52,867 bases of DNA from Halobacteriovorax sp. (lineage in GTDB: Bacteria > Bdellovibrionota > Bacteriovoracia > Bacteriovoracales > Bacteriovoracaceae), in contig PBCC01000025.1 of the NCBI GenBank assembly GCA_002716825.1, positions 1-52,867 on the forward strand, given 5' to 3'. Positions within the stretch are counted from its first letter, which is position 1; each line of letters opens with the position of its first letter. Made by a program: the position numbers and the translations under genes. Shown in pieces: positions 24,647 through 34,212 of the stretch. The notes below the pieces were generated by a model. That model was not told the origin of the DNA. It made no database searches and saw only the letters and a program-made list of their open reading frames with translations.

Positions 24647-25282
24647 ATTCTTGATAAATATCGAGACGGAGTGTTCAAGCTCCGTCTTTGTTTTTGAATT
24701 ATCAATAATCTCATCACTTTCTGACTTTTTCTTATCAATATCCCACTGACGATCGAGAATTTTAAGGGCGAGCTCTTGTGTGATTCCGTCACGCTTTGTA
24801 AGTCTTTCGATTTGCATCTCTCTTGGACACCAAACGCAAACCTTATGATCGACCAAGGGAGCGAGATTCTTCTCAAATAGAAGTGGAACGTCGTAAATGA
24901 TAAAGTCTTGCTTAGCGTGAGGTTGAGTCTTGTAGCTCTGCTTAAAGGCTTCTGGCATCTTGGAGTAAATCAACTTTTCAATTTTTGTTTGAATCGTCGT
25001 ATCAGAAAAAAAGACTTCCCTAAGTTTTTTAAAGTCGATTGCACCATTGATCGCTGTGGTCGGTGCAAGATCAGAGATACTCTCTATAATATCTTTGTGC
25101 TGGTAAATTGATTTAACTAGGACGTCAGCGTCAATGATGGAGAGACCATGCGATCTTAGAAGCTGACTGACAGAAGATTTCCCACTGGCGATCCCTCCAG
25201 TCAAACCAATGACTGGCACCGGCATTTGATAAAGTCTGTTGTCTTGCTCGAGTTTATTGAGTTTAGGATTATGCTTAAACAA
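24632..25282 (-). CDS. coaE: Dephospho-CoA kinase
   Basis: About 216 aa. The P-loop GLTGGIASGKSSVSQLL, LSIIDADVLVKSIY (DAD motif), FIIYDVPLLFEKN and LTKRDGITQELALKILDRQW are diagnostic. It phosphorylates dephospho-CoA in the last step of CoA synthesis. Start choice: TTG 25282 has AGGA 8 bases upstream and lies 1 base after the mazG stop. ATG 25225 (MPVPVIGLTGG) gives the family-typical N-terminus but has no ribosome site, and ATG 25339 lies inside mazG. Confidence 0.93.
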   Translation of the reverse strand: MFKHNPKLNKLEQDNRLYQMPVPVIGLTGGIASGKSSVSQLLRSHGLSIIDADVLVKSIYQHKDIIESISDLAPTTAINGAIDFKKLREVFFSDTTIQTKIEKLIYSKMPEAFKQSYKTQPHAKQDFIIYDVPLLFEKNLAPLVDHKVCVWCPREMQIERLTKRDGITQELALKILDRQWDIDKKKSESDEIIDNSKTKTELEHSVSIFIKNLLGN

Positions 25283-25283
25283 T

Positions 25284-26063
25284 TTATTTTTCCTCGCCCT
25301 TGGCGCGGTTCCAATAGTGATCAAGTTGCATCTGATCAAAGTCGCTAAAGTTTTTGCCCTCGCTAGTGATCATATCCTCAATACGATTAAAGCGGCGAAC
25401 AAACTTCTTATTGGCATCCCTAAGTGCCAGTTCAGGATCAATGTCTAAATGTCTGGCGAGTTGAGCGACTGAAAACAGAAAGTCACCAATCTCTTCCTTC
25501 GCTCTTTCTTTGTTGATCTTCGTCGCAACAAGTTCCTCTTTAAGCTCTTGCCATTCTTCTTCAACTTTATAAGAAACCTGAGCGGCGTCATCCCAATCAA
25601 AGTTCAGCTCTTTTGTCTTAGCCCCAATTTCAAAACTTGAAGTAAGGGCCGGCGCTGCTAGGTGAGCTTGGTTGATGGCGTGCCTTTTCTTTTTATTCTC
25701 GGCCTTAAGTTCTTGCCACTTCTTGCTTACTTCATCTGCTGTCTTAGCATCTCCGTCTGCAAAGACATGGGGATGGCGGTGGATCATCTTGTCCGCCAGC
25801 TTTTTAGCAACAGACTCAAAGCTAAATTTGTTGTTCTCGCTGGCAAGTTGAGCATGCAGGACGACCTGCAACAGCACATCGCCAAGTTCCTCTTCCATTT
25901 CCTGAAAGTCGCCGTCTTCGACCGACTGCATGAATTCGTAGGACTCTTCGATTAAATAGGGCAGAAGGGACTGATGGGTCTGCTTAAGATCCCATGGACA
26001 GCCATTTTCCGGATGTCGCAGCTTAGCAACAACCTCTTTTAAGCGTGTGATCTGTTCATTCAT
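25284..26063 (-). CDS. mazG: Nucleoside triphosphate pyrophosphohydrolase MazG
   Basis: 259 aa with two MazG modules: CPWDLKQTHQSLLPYLIEES, EELGDVLLQVVLHAQLA (EExxE...ExxD metal site) in the N-terminal half and EEEWQELKEE with KEEIGDFLFSVAQLARHLD in the C-terminal half. It hydrolyses NTPs/dNTPs to NMP and pyrophosphate (house-cleaning, ppGpp modulation in E. coli). ATG 26063 is preferred over TTG 26081 because AAAGGA lies 6 bases upstream. It is coupled to coaE and divergent from ybeY by 35 bases. Confidence 0.95.
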   Translation of the reverse strand: MNEQITRLKEVVAKLRHPENGCPWDLKQTHQSLLPYLIEESYEFMQSVEDGDFQEMEEELGDVLLQVVLHAQLASENNKFSFESVAKKLADKMIHRHPHVFADGDAKTADEVSKKWQELKAENKKKRHAINQAHLAAPALTSSFEIGAKTKELNFDWDDAAQVSYKVEEEWQELKEELVATKINKERAKEEIGDFLFSVAQLARHLDIDPELALRDANKKFVRRFNRIEDMITSEGKNFSDFDQMQLDHYWNRAKGEEK

Positions 26064-26098
26064 AAGAGTTCCTTTGCCCAAAACCTAGTCTTTCCGTT

Positions 26099-26668
26099 AT
26101 GATAAGCGACATGCAAATGGATACCATAGCTTCAAAGACATCTAAAACCTTACTCAATTTTAACGCGAGTGTTAAGCTTTCGGCGAGTGAGAAGAATCGT
26201 TTAAAAAAGGCCATTGTAGCGGCTTTGGACGTTTGTGGTGAGTTCGCCTTGAAAAACGGCAAGCGTCACGGCTTAGGTCTAAGCGGTGTGAGTTCGCTGC
26301 AATTGAGTATGAATCTTTGTGGCACTGCCAAGATTAAAAGTCTCAATAGTAACTGGCGCAACAAAGACTATGCGACAGATGTTTTAAGCTTTCCGGTGCA
26401 TGACGATCTTCGCGGCAATGATTTTCCTTTGCCCCCCGATCTAGAGCTTGGAGATTTGTTTGTTTGCCACCAGATTGCCATCAAGCAAGCGAAAGAATAT
26501 GAAGTGACGTGGGAGCAAGAGATTGTTCATCTTTATATACACGGATTTTTGCATCTTTTAGGATTTGATCACGAGCTCTCACACGAAGAAGAAGTGATCA
26601 TGCAAAAACATGAACAGAATTTAGTAAAGAAAGCTTATCAGCTGATAGGCTGGGGGAAAAATGGATAA
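26099..26668 (+). CDS. ybeY: rRNA maturation endoribonuclease YbeY
   Basis: 189 aa. The zinc motif is HLYIHGFLHLLGFDHE (H-x3-H-x5-H), preceded by LNSNWRNKDYATDVLSFP, both typical of YbeY. It acts in 16S rRNA 3'-end processing and ribosome quality control. The N-terminus is somewhat long; ATG 26111 is an alternative. Its last 8 bases overlap prfB. Confidence 0.93.
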   Translation: MISDMQMDTIASKTSKTLLNFNASVKLSASEKNRLKKAIVAALDVCGEFALKNGKRHGLGLSGVSSLQLSMNLCGTAKIKSLNSNWRNKDYATDVLSFPVHDDLRGNDFPLPPDLELGDLFVCHQIAIKQAKEYEVTWEQEIVHLYIHGFLHLLGFDHELSHEEEVIMQKHEQNLVKKAYQLIGWGKNG

Positions 26669-27810
26669 TACCGTTAAAATTAGACTGGATGAACTGCGCT
26701 CAGAACTAAGAAACTACGAAGATCGCTTGGAGGATCTACGGAGGTCGCTTTGACGTTGCCAGAAAAACCAATCGCCTAAAAGAAATAGGTGAAATGGAAG
26801 CGCTTGAAGGTTTCTGGGAAGATGCCGATCACGCTGCCAAGATTGAAAAAGAAAAATCAGTATTAAACGATGTTGTTGAAACTTACGAGGATCTGAAAAC
26901 TGCTTATGATGAGTTTGACGTTCTGGTCGAGTTTGCCGCTGAAGGTGATGATGGCTCGGCCACTGAAGCTATCACTGTCGCTGAAAATTTTTTAAAGATG
27001 TTCAAAAAAGCAGAGCAAAAAGTACTTCTTTCTGGAGAGCAAGACGCTAATAACGCTATTGTCAGTATTAATGCCGGTGCCGGCGGAACAGAGTCATGTG
27101 ATTGGGCCAGTATGCTCGAGCGTATGGTGATTCACTGGTCGGAACATAAAAAATTTAAGCTAACAATGATGGACGAGCAGCCAGGAGATTCTGCTGGGAT
27201 TAAAAGTGCAACTATCCTAGTGGAAGGTAACTTTGCCTATGGCCAACTCAAAAGTGAAAGCGGTGTTCATCGTTTGGTTCGCATCTCGCCTTTTGATTCG
27301 CAGGCGAGACGACATACTTCTTTTGCCTCAATTTATGTAACTCCTGAAGTTGATGACACGATTAATATCGAAATCCTTGATAAAGATATTCGTATCGACG
27401 TGTTTAGATCTTCTGGAGCTGGCGGGCAGTCGGTGAACACGACTGATTCGGCCGTTCGAATTACCCATATTCCAACTAATATCGTGGTGAACTGCCAGGC
27501 AGAACGTTCTCAGTTAAAAAACAAAGAGCGCGCCATGGGTGTTCTAAAATCCAGACTTTTTGATCTTGAAATGGCCAAGCGCCGTGAAAAACTCGATGAA
27601 GCTGAGGCCGGAAAGAAAGAAATTGGTTGGGGAGCACAAATTCGCTCCTACGTACTCCATCCCTATAAGATGGTGAAAGATCATCGCACCGGTTTTGAAA
27701 GTTCCAACACTGATAAAGTTTTAAACGGTCATATTGATGGCTTTATGGATGCTTTTTTGCGCTGGAGTGTGAGTGGTGAAACCATTCGCGACGATGGTGA
27801 GCTGGAGTGA
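26661..27810 (+). CDS. prfB: Peptide chain release factor 2, with programmed +1 frameshift
   Basis: The zero frame from ATG 26661 encodes 30 residues (to RLEDLRRSL) and stops at TGA 26751-26753. Shifting +1 at CTT-TGA-C continues as DVARKTNRLKEIGEMEALEG from 26752 to 27810, about 382 residues in total. RF2 motifs: AGAGGTESCDWASMLERM, the UGA/UAA-reading tripeptide SPF (VRISPFDSQARRHTSF) and the catalytic GGQ (SSGAGGQSVNTTDSAVR). Ends with the standard C-terminal domain. It is translationally coupled to ybeY; lolC/E overlaps its 3' end by 4 bases. Confidence 0.97.
26740..26754 (+). promoter_or_regulatory. prfB programmed +1 frameshift signal
   Basis: GGAGG (26740-26744), three bases, then CTT TGA C. 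This is the classical arrangement: an internal Shine-Dalgarno 3 bases before the slippery CTT and the in-frame UGA, which RF2 itself reads. It gives autoregulation of RF2 synthesis. Confidence 0.95.
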
Positions 27811-28982
27811 TTAATCTACTTAAAATTCTTCTCTCCGGAAAAGCTTCACTAAAGTTTGCGGTGGGAGTCATTTTAGGTTTGGCCTTCTCTATGGCTGTAA
27901 TCTTGTCCACCATTGGCTTGATGGATGGTTTTGAACAAACCATGCGCCAGGGACTAAGAAAAAGTATTGGTGATTTTGCCATCCATTCACGTGATGGATT
28001 TTTTAGCCCTGATGAAGATTTGATTAATGTCTTACAAGATGTTGGTGCACAGTCATATGCAGGAGTATTGCAACTTGAGGCCTTTGCCTTATCAAATGGA
28101 GTCGGGCGTGGAGTTTTAGTTCGCGGCGTAGAGCAAGAAAGTTTCACCAAAGTGACCAACTTAAAGATGCCGAAGCTTTCAAATTCGCTGATCCTTGGAT
28201 CAGTTTTAAATGACTCATTATCACTTAAAAGCGGTGACGATATCGTTTTGTCATTCGCACAAGGAAATAACTCATCATCGGCCTTACCAACTCTTCAAGC
28301 TTTTAATGTTGGCGGCTCTGTTCATCACGGCATATATCAAAAAGATGAACGCTTTACTTATGCTGATCTAAGCTTCCTACAAGAAACGCTTGGACTGGGA
28401 AAAGTTGTCAACTCGATGTTGGTTAAATTGGATGATAAAGCTGACCAAGCACAAGTAGAGTCAGCTCTTGAAAACCTGCGCTCTAGCATCGGTGCTAATT
28501 ATATTATTCGTCCCTACTGGTCGGAGTTTAGATCATTACTTCAAGCTGTTAAGGCCGAAAAAGTAATGATTGGTTTAGTGCTGCAGGTGATTGTGGTGAT
28601 TGCCATCATTAACGCTGCGGCTTTTATCATTTTTCTATCGGAGAGTCGCTCGCAGGAACTCTTTTTGTTCAAAGCACTTGGTATGTCTCAAAATAAACTT
28701 GCAACTGGCATGAAGATCTTAGTCGGCTTGCTGTGGTTCGTATCATGCCTACTTGCCGTCGTGATGGAGCAATTTTTTAGTTGGTTGATTACTCACTATG
28801 GTTCAAGCTTTCTACCCGGCGATATCTACTACGTGGCCTCGATTGAGCCGCTTTTAGCTTGGACCGATTATGTCATGGTCGCTTTTGGTGCACTTTTTTG
28901 GATTGCCGTGATTCTTAGCTTCTCTCTCAGACAACTTAGAAACAGTCCTATCCTTCAAGGACTGCGAAAGGAGTTTTCCTAA
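27807..28982 (+). CDS. LolC/LolE-family lipoprotein-releasing ABC permease
   Basis: 391 aa. One N-terminal TM (FAVGVILGLAFSMAVILSTI), a large periplasmic domain (about 45-240) and three C-terminal TM helices (VMIGLVLQVIVVIAIINAAA; ILVGLLWFVSCLLAVVMEQF; YVMVAFGALFWIAVILSFSL) with the FtsX-type FLSESRSQELFLFKALGMSQ loop. It would extract lipoproteins from the inner membrane with LolD. GTG start overlapping the prfB stop. Only one permease is present, as in systems with a single LolF-type homodimer; LolC versus LolE cannot be told. Confidence 0.88.
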   Translation: MINLLKILLSGKASLKFAVGVILGLAFSMAVILSTIGLMDGFEQTMRQGLRKSIGDFAIHSRDGFFSPDEDLINVLQDVGAQSYAGVLQLEAFALSNGVGRGVLVRGVEQESFTKVTNLKMPKLSNSLILGSVLNDSLSLKSGDDIVLSFAQGNNSSSALPTLQAFNVGGSVHHGIYQKDERFTYADLSFLQETLGLGKVVNSMLVKLDDKADQAQVESALENLRSSIGANYIIRPYWSEFRSLLQAVKAEKVMIGLVLQVIVVIAIINAAAFIIFLSESRSQELFLFKALGMSQNKLATGMKILVGLLWFVSCLLAVVMEQFFSWLITHYGSSFLPGDIYYVASIEPLLAWTDYVMVAFGALFWIAVILSFSLRQLRNSPILQGLRKEFS

Positions 28983-29647
28983 TGACGACGCCACATATTC
29001 AAATTCAGGCAGCTGCCAAGCACTACGGCAAAGTAAAGGCACTCGATAATGCTAGCGTCAGCTTTGAGCAGGCTGGACAGTACGCTCTGACTGGAGCATC
29101 AGGTTCTGGCAAGTCGACTCTTTTATATTTGATTGGTGGACTCGATCGTGCTGATCAAGGCCAAGTCATGGTGGCGGGGCGAGATCTAAAAGCTTATAGC
29201 GATGAAGAGCTGGCTAAGTATCGAGCGACAGAAGTTGGTTTCGTTTTCCAATTTCACTTTCTCTTAAACTCTCTAAACTGTTTGGATAATATTTTATTGC
29301 CGGCCAAGATCTCAGGAATTTCGCTTAAAGAAATTAAGACTCGAGTTTTTGATCTAGCGAACAAACTAGGCGTTTCAAGTTTACTTGAAAAATTTCCTTA
29401 TCAGCTTTCAGGTGGGGAGCAGCAACGCATTAATATTATTCGCGCCTTGTCGCTTAAGCCAAAGCTACTTTTATGTGATGAGCCCACCGGTAACTTAGAC
29501 TCTGCAAATACAGAGATCGTGATTAATCTTTTGAGTGAACTAGCCAAGCAAGAAGGATCAACATTGATCGTCGTGACTCACGATCAAAGCGTTGCAGCGC
29601 GTTTTTCGTCACAGGTTAAGATGAGAGATGGTCAAATTCTTCAATGA
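28982..29647 (+). CDS. lolD: LolD-like ABC transporter ATPase
   Basis: 221 aa. Walker [11 protein letters not shown]-loop [12 protein letters not shown], signature LSGGEQQR, Walker [13 protein letters not shown] and switch His VVTHD are all intact. It powers the adjacent permease; its ATG overlaps the permease stop by 1 base. The usual LolD motif FQFHHLL is present as FQFHFLL. It sits directly upstream of bamA, linking lipoprotein and OMP biogenesis. Confidence 0.93.
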   Translation: MTTPHIQIQAAAKHYGKVKALDNASVSFEQAGQYALTGASGSGKSTLLYLIGGLDRADQGQVMVAGRDLKAYSDEELAKYRATEVGFVFQFHFLLNSLNCLDNILLPAKISGISLKEIKTRVFDLANKLGVSSLLEKFPYQLSGGEQQRINIIRALSLKPKLLLCDEPTGNLDSANTEIVINLLSELAKQEGSTLIVVTHDQSVAARFSSQVKMRDGQILQ

Positions 29648-29757
29648 CCTCGAGTGTTAAAAAGAGGGAAAATCCTTTAAACTTCGTAGGCTTCCTGCTA
29701 CTTTTTCAAAACTAGACTCGTTTCATCAGTCGTTGACTATTTTGAGGACTAAACGCA

Positions 29758-32085
29758 ATGCCATATAAGGGCCGAATTGGCGTCATTTTAAAGCCAATTT
29801 CAATCCTCTGTGCTTTTTTCTTATTCGCCACTATCAATTCGGTAATGGCGCAGTCTTCTAATATTCAAGATCTTGGTCCAAGAAAAAACCTTTTTAAAAT
29901 TGATGGCATCGAAGTTCAAGGACTTAAAAAAGTTGAGCGTGAAGCCGTCCTTGAAAAAATTAGCTCTAGAAAAGGGATGCGTTTAGATAATTATCTGCTT
30001 AAGCGCGATCTTGAAAAAATCTACGCCATGAAATTTTTCGAGACTGTTGAAGCTCACCAAGTCAAAAAAGGTAAGCGCGACATCCTTGTTTTTAAAGTTC
30101 GCGAAAAACCAATCATCACCAAGATTACATATAAAGGTAATGATGAGCTTTCAGAAGACGATTTCAAAGATAAAGTAAAAACCAAGTCCTTTGCGATCTT
30201 AGATGTGAGTACTTTGCAAAGTGACGTCATCTCATTGCAAAAGCTTTATGAAGAAAAAGGCTATTATCTTGCCTCTGTTCAATTCGACGTGGTTAAGCTC
30301 AATGATGAAAACGTTGAAATCGTTTATAATATTAAGGAATACGACAAAGTTCGCGTTAAAAAAGTCGGCTTTCTAGGTAACAAAGCATTCAGCGATTCCC
30401 AGCTTAAAGACATCATGGAAACTCGCGAAGAGAGTTATTTCTCTTGGATGTCAGGCTCAGGTAACTTTAAAGAGTTTAACTTTCAAACAGATATTGAGCG
30501 TTTAAAGTATTTCTATAAGACGAAAGGTTATCTTCAGATCAATGTCGGAACACCTGAGATCACCGTCTCTGAAGATAAGAAATGGGTCTTCATCACGATT
30601 AAAGTTCAAGAGGGACCACAATTCACTGTCAATCGTGTGAAGTTCGTTGGTGAAGTTCTTTTTCCTGAGGGAGACCTAAGAGAAAAGGTAAAGCTAAAAG
30701 ATGGCGCTACTTATTCTGAAGAACTTCTACGCCAAGATATCCAGCTTCTGACTGAAATGTATCAGGACGAAGGCTATGCTTTTGCCAACGTGCTTAGAAC
30801 ACTTGAAGTTGTTCCGGGTGAGAATAAGGTCGACGTCGAGTTCTCTTTTGAAAAAGGTAAAATTGCCTACTTCGGTAAAATTATTGTCAAGGGTAACACT
30901 AAGACGCGCGACAAGGTTGTTCGTCGTGAACTTAAGATTCGTGAAGGTGTTCGTTTCTCTGGAACGGCCCTTAGAGAGTCAAAAGAAAATGTGAACCGCC
31001 TTGGTTTCTTTGAGCAAGGTAGTGTCGTGTTTACAACTGTGACTCCTCCTGGCAAGGACGATGTTCTCGACGTTGAAATTTCGGTAAAAGAAAGAAACAC
31101 AGGACAAATCTCACTTGGCGCCGGTTACTCAACAGCAACGGGCGGGTTCCTTCAGGCGTCGATCGCTCAAAATAACTTTAGAGGACTTGGGCAAAACCTT
31201 TCGTTTAGCTTGTCACTGGCCGATACCAATCAGACGTTTAATGTTGGTTTCACTGAGCCTTACCTGTTCGACACTAAATGGACGGCCGGGTTTGATATCT
31301 TTAGAACCAATAATACAACTTCCGATAGCTTTAGTTATAAGAGGAAAGGTTTCGATATCAGAGTTGGCTACCCAATCTTTGATTACACGCGCTTATTCTT
31401 AACTTATAAACTTGAAGACACTCAGATTAGTGCTCTTGAAGATCCAACGATTGATCCAGCGGTTGAAAACGGGATCGCTTCATCGGTCAGAACAACATTA
31501 CTTAGAGATAAGCGAAATAATACCTTTGAACCTACAGAAGGTTATTACCTATCGGCCTCGACCGAGTACGCCGGTGTCGGTGGTGATAAGAAGTGGTGGC
31601 TCAATGAAGTTGATGGGCGCCATTACTGGAACCTAGTCGGGGATCTAGTATTCAGATCACGTTTGTACGCAGCTAAACTTGAACGCGTTGGTAATCAAAA
31701 GATTCCACGCACCGAGAAGCTAACTCTTGGTGGAGCTCGTAACCTTCGCGGTTATGATTACGAAGCCATTGGGCCTAAGCGCAGTGTCACCAATGCTTCG
31801 ACTGGAAAGCTTGAAACGTTTAACGCGGGCGCTCTGTTTGCAACTTATACAACTTTCGAGTTTGAACACCCACTAGCAAGAGAAGCTGGCCTTAAGTGGG
31901 TTGTTTTCTTTGATGCTGGGGACGCTGGAAAGATTGACCAAATTGATCTGAAACTCGACTATGGATTTGGCTTTCGCTGGTTCTCTCCCATTGGTGTGCT
32001 TCGATTTGAGTTTGGTTACCCGATTAACCCATCAGGGGAAGATGCTGGTAGCCAATTCCACTTCGATATTGGACAATTATTCTAA
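29758..32085 (+). CDS. bamA: Outer-membrane assembly factor BamA
   Basis: 775 aa, the family size. Signal peptide ends near NSVMAQ (about 32). POTRA repeats span about 45-435 (FKIDGIEVQGLKKVEREAVL; ITKITYKGNDELSEDDFKDK; VRVKKVGFLGNKAFSDSQLK; TVNRVKFVGEVLFPEGDLRE; FGKIIVKGNTKTRDKVVRRE). The 16-strand barrel follows from about 445, with the LGGARNLRGYDYEAIGP segment (the VRGY-type loop-6 motif) and the C-terminal aromatic FHFDIGQLF. It inserts beta-barrel proteins into the outer membrane. GAGGA lies 9 bases before ATG. Confidence 0.97.
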   Translation: MPYKGRIGVILKPISILCAFFLFATINSVMAQSSNIQDLGPRKNLFKIDGIEVQGLKKVEREAVLEKISSRKGMRLDNYLLKRDLEKIYAMKFFETVEAHQVKKGKRDILVFKVREKPIITKITYKGNDELSEDDFKDKVKTKSFAILDVSTLQSDVISLQKLYEEKGYYLASVQFDVVKLNDENVEIVYNIKEYDKVRVKKVGFLGNKAFSDSQLKDIMETREESYFSWMSGSGNFKEFNFQTDIERLKYFYKTKGYLQINVGTPEITVSEDKKWVFITIKVQEGPQFTVNRVKFVGEVLFPEGDLREKVKLKDGATYSEELLRQDIQLLTEMYQDEGYAFANVLRTLEVVPGENKVDVEFSFEKGKIAYFGKIIVKGNTKTRDKVVRRELKIREGVRFSGTALRESKENVNRLGFFEQGSVVFTTVTPPGKDDVLDVEISVKERNTGQISLGAGYSTATGGFLQASIAQNNFRGLGQNLSFSLSLADTNQTFNVGFTEPYLFDTKWTAGFDIFRTNNTTSDSFSYKRKGFDIRVGYPIFDYTRLFLTYKLEDTQISALEDPTIDPAVENGIASSVRTTLLRDKRNNTFEPTEGYYLSASTEYAGVGGDKKWWLNEVDGRHYWNLVGDLVFRSRLYAAKLERVGNQKIPRTEKLTLGGARNLRGYDYEAIGPKRSVTNASTGKLETFNAGALFATYTTFEFEHPLAREAGLKWVVFFDAGDAGKIDQIDLKLDYGFGFRWFSPIGVLRFEFGYPINPSGEDAGSQFHFDIGQLF

Positions 32086-32125
32086 TTTGAAGCGGACTTT
32101 TTATAGGTCATTAGTGGAGTAATAT

Positions 32126-32632
32126 ATGAAATTGATTTCAGTACTAGTTTTGGCATTAACTCTTGGCGCACCATCTGCCCATGCCCTTATTCTTGGTAAA
32201 GTTGATATTCAAAAAGTTTTGCTTTCAGTGAAGCAAGGCCAAAAAGTTCGTGAAGAGCTAAAAAAAGAATTTGATAAGAAGCAGGGTACTCTTCAAAAAG
32301 AAGAGGCAACAATCCGCAAAATGCAGGAAGACTTTCAAAAGCAAGGCGTTGTTATGAACGACAAGGCCAAGGCGAAGAAAGAGCAAGAAATTCAAGAGAA
32401 AATCATTCAGCTTCAACAGAAGTCGATGAGTTATCAAAAAGAAATTCAAGAGATGGAAAATAAACTTAAGAAACCAATTCTTGATCGTGTCAAAGAAGTT
32501 ATCGATTCAGTTTCTAAAACTGCAGCAGTTGATATGACTTACGAGTCATCAACCGCTCCGATTGTTTATGCAAAAGATGAAAAAGATCTTACTGATGACG
32601 TCATTAAGGCTTACGACAAAAAGTTTAAATAA
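32126..32632 (+). CDS. skp: Periplasmic chaperone Skp/OmpH
   Basis: 168 aa. Signal peptide ends APSAHA; after it the ILGKVDIQKVLLSVKQGQKV strand-helix and a long charged coiled coil (about 45-115, KKEFDKKQGTLQKEEATI) form the tentacles, then a C-terminal strand region. Skp escorts unfolded outer-membrane proteins to BamA. Located directly after bamA, as in many Gram-negatives. Confidence 0.92.
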   Translation: MKLISVLVLALTLGAPSAHALILGKVDIQKVLLSVKQGQKVREELKKEFDKKQGTLQKEEATIRKMQEDFQKQGVVMNDKAKAKKEQEIQEKIIQLQQKSMSYQKEIQEMENKLKKPILDRVKEVIDSVSKTAAVDMTYESSTAPIVYAKDEKDLTDDVIKAYDKKFK

Positions 32633-32658
32633 GTCGTTGAGCATTGACCGTGAAGCTG

Positions 32659-32687
32659 AGGGAACGGTTATCCGTTCCCTTTCGTTT
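32659..32687 (+). terminator. Hairpin between skp and lpxD, possible attenuator
   Basis: AGGGAACGG (32659-32667), TTAT loop, CCGTTCCCT (32672-32680): a perfect 9-bp stem, then TTTCGTTT. The T-run is interrupted, so read-through into lpxD is plausible. Confidence 0.65.
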
Positions 32688-32698
32688 ATGGGATATTC

Positions 32699-33718
32699 AT
32701 GAATTATAATCTATTAGCCAAATTTGATGATTCTCTGGAGCTTGTCTGTGCAGCACCAAGCTCGTGCGAAACGATTAGTACCATTAGCGATCTGGACTTC
32801 ATGCAAGAAGATTGCATCGTTTTTTTAGGCGATAAAAAGTATCTCGAAAAATTTATATCACAAACTAGTAATATTAAGCCCCATGTCGTTGTAGCTAAAA
32901 AGCTAGGGGCAGGCATCGATGAGCTCAAGAAAAAATCACTGTCCGTTTGGAGCAGCGAAAAGCCTCATGTCAGTATTACCAAGATTTCAAAAGCTTTCTT
33001 TCAAGAAAAAATTGAAGGTTTAAATTATTGGCATGACTCCAGACAAAATGGAGAAGCTCAAGTTGATCCTACTAGCTTTATTGCTCAAGGTGTTTTTCTT
33101 GGCGAAGGTGTTCGCATTGGCGCCAATGTTAAGGTTCACGCAGGTTGTGTGATTAGCGCAAAGTGTGAAATCGAAGAAGGGTCTGAGATTTTTCCCAATT
33201 GCACCATCTACCCATTCACTAAAATTGGAAAGAATGTCCGCATCCACGCAGGAACGACAATTAGTGCGGATTGCTTTGGATATAACTTTGATGGCGGCGT
33301 TCACCACAAAATTTGGCACCTCGGTGGAGTCGTGATTGAAGATGATGTTGAGATCGGAGCTAACTCCTGTGTCGATGCTGGAACTTTTTATGCCACGACC
33401 ATAGGTGCAGGTTCTAAAATTGATAATCATGTTCAAGTCGGTCACAACTGTCTGATTGGTCGCGGAGTGATTATGTGCGGACAAGTGGCCATCGCTGGCA
33501 GCGCTCGCATTGGTGATTTCACTGTTATTGGTGGCAAGGCCGCGGTTGGTAATGGCGTCCATGTTGGCAGCGCCTGCCAAATTGCTGGCAACGCCATGGT
33601 AACAGCAAACTTGGAAGATAAAGCGACTGTGGGAGGGCATCCTGCCAGACCTCTTAATGAATGGCTCAAAGGTGTGGCCTGGCTTCGAACTCAATCGCTA
33701 AAACCCAGAGGTAAGTAA
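32699..33718 (+). CDS. lpxD: UDP-3-O/N-acylglucosamine N-acyltransferase LpxD
   Basis: 339 aa. The N-terminal uridine-binding domain (about 1-100) precedes the left-handed beta-helix hexapeptide repeats (about 115-300: VFLGEGVRIGANVKVHAGCV, IEEGSEIFPNCTIYPFTKIG). IDNHVQVGHNCLIGRG carries the catalytic His. The C-terminal helix ends the protein. It adds the second acyl chain in lipid A synthesis. The stop overlaps fabZ ATG (TAATG). Confidence 0.95.
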   Translation: MNYNLLAKFDDSLELVCAAPSSCETISTISDLDFMQEDCIVFLGDKKYLEKFISQTSNIKPHVVVAKKLGAGIDELKKKSLSVWSSEKPHVSITKISKAFFQEKIEGLNYWHDSRQNGEAQVDPTSFIAQGVFLGEGVRIGANVKVHAGCVISAKCEIEEGSEIFPNCTIYPFTKIGKNVRIHAGTTISADCFGYNFDGGVHHKIWHLGGVVIEDDVEIGANSCVDAGTFYATTIGAGSKIDNHVQVGHNCLIGRGVIMCGQVAIAGSARIGDFTVIGGKAAVGNGVHVGSACQIAGNAMVTANLEDKATVGGHPARPLNEWLKGVAWLRTQSLKPRGK

Positions 33719-34203
33719 TGTTAGTGACTAAAGAAAATGTTTTAAAATTTTTGCCTCACCGCGATCCTTTTCTTTTTATCGATTCTGTTGAAAAGGTCAC
33801 AGCGCCCGAAGGTGCTGCAACAGATCGCCTTTTGACTGTTAAAGAAGTCATTGGTGGAGTCGTTACGGCCAATTGGCATAGTGATGTTAACCATCCCATT
33901 TTTGTTGGGCACTTTCCTGGGCGACCTATTCTTCCCGGTGTTGTGCAAGTAGAGATGATGGCACAGGCGGCTAGTTTTACTTATTTCATGGTGCACGAGA
34001 ATCCATACGAAACAAATATGGATGTTGCTCTTCTTGGTGTTGATAAAGCCCGTTTTAGAAAACCGATTCTGCCGGGCATGGATTTAATTATTACAACGAC
34101 ATGTACAAAAATACGTGGATCTATTAATAGCTTCGATGCAAAAATTCACGTTGGTTCAGAGTTAATGAGTGAGTGTTCAGTGCTCGCTCAAATCGCATTA
34201 TAA
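33718..34203 (+). CDS. fabZ: 3-hydroxyacyl-ACP dehydratase FabZ
   Basis: 161 aa. Signature LPHRDPFLFIDSVEKV, catalytic His in VGHFPGRPILPGVVQVEMMA with the catalytic Glu in VEMMAQ. It dehydrates 3-hydroxyacyl-ACP and competes with LpxA/LpxD for the same precursors. The lpxD-fabZ-lpxA order is conserved widely. Confidence 0.96.
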   Translation: MLVTKENVLKFLPHRDPFLFIDSVEKVTAPEGAATDRLLTVKEVIGGVVTANWHSDVNHPIFVGHFPGRPILPGVVQVEMMAQAASFTYFMVHENPYETNMDVALLGVDKARFRKPILPGMDLIITTTCTKIRGSINSFDAKIHVGSELMSECSVLAQIAL

Positions 34204-34212
34204 GGAAATACA

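Noticed and set aside
26794..27810. RF2 starting at ATG 26794 as a separate short gene, or prfB as a pseudogene
   Set aside because: The upstream zero frame, internal GGAGG and CTTTGAC show the standard programmed frameshift.
33020..33694. Long antisense frame over lpxD
   Set aside because: It mirrors the biased codon pattern of the beta-helix repeats and has no ribosome site; lpxD is certain.
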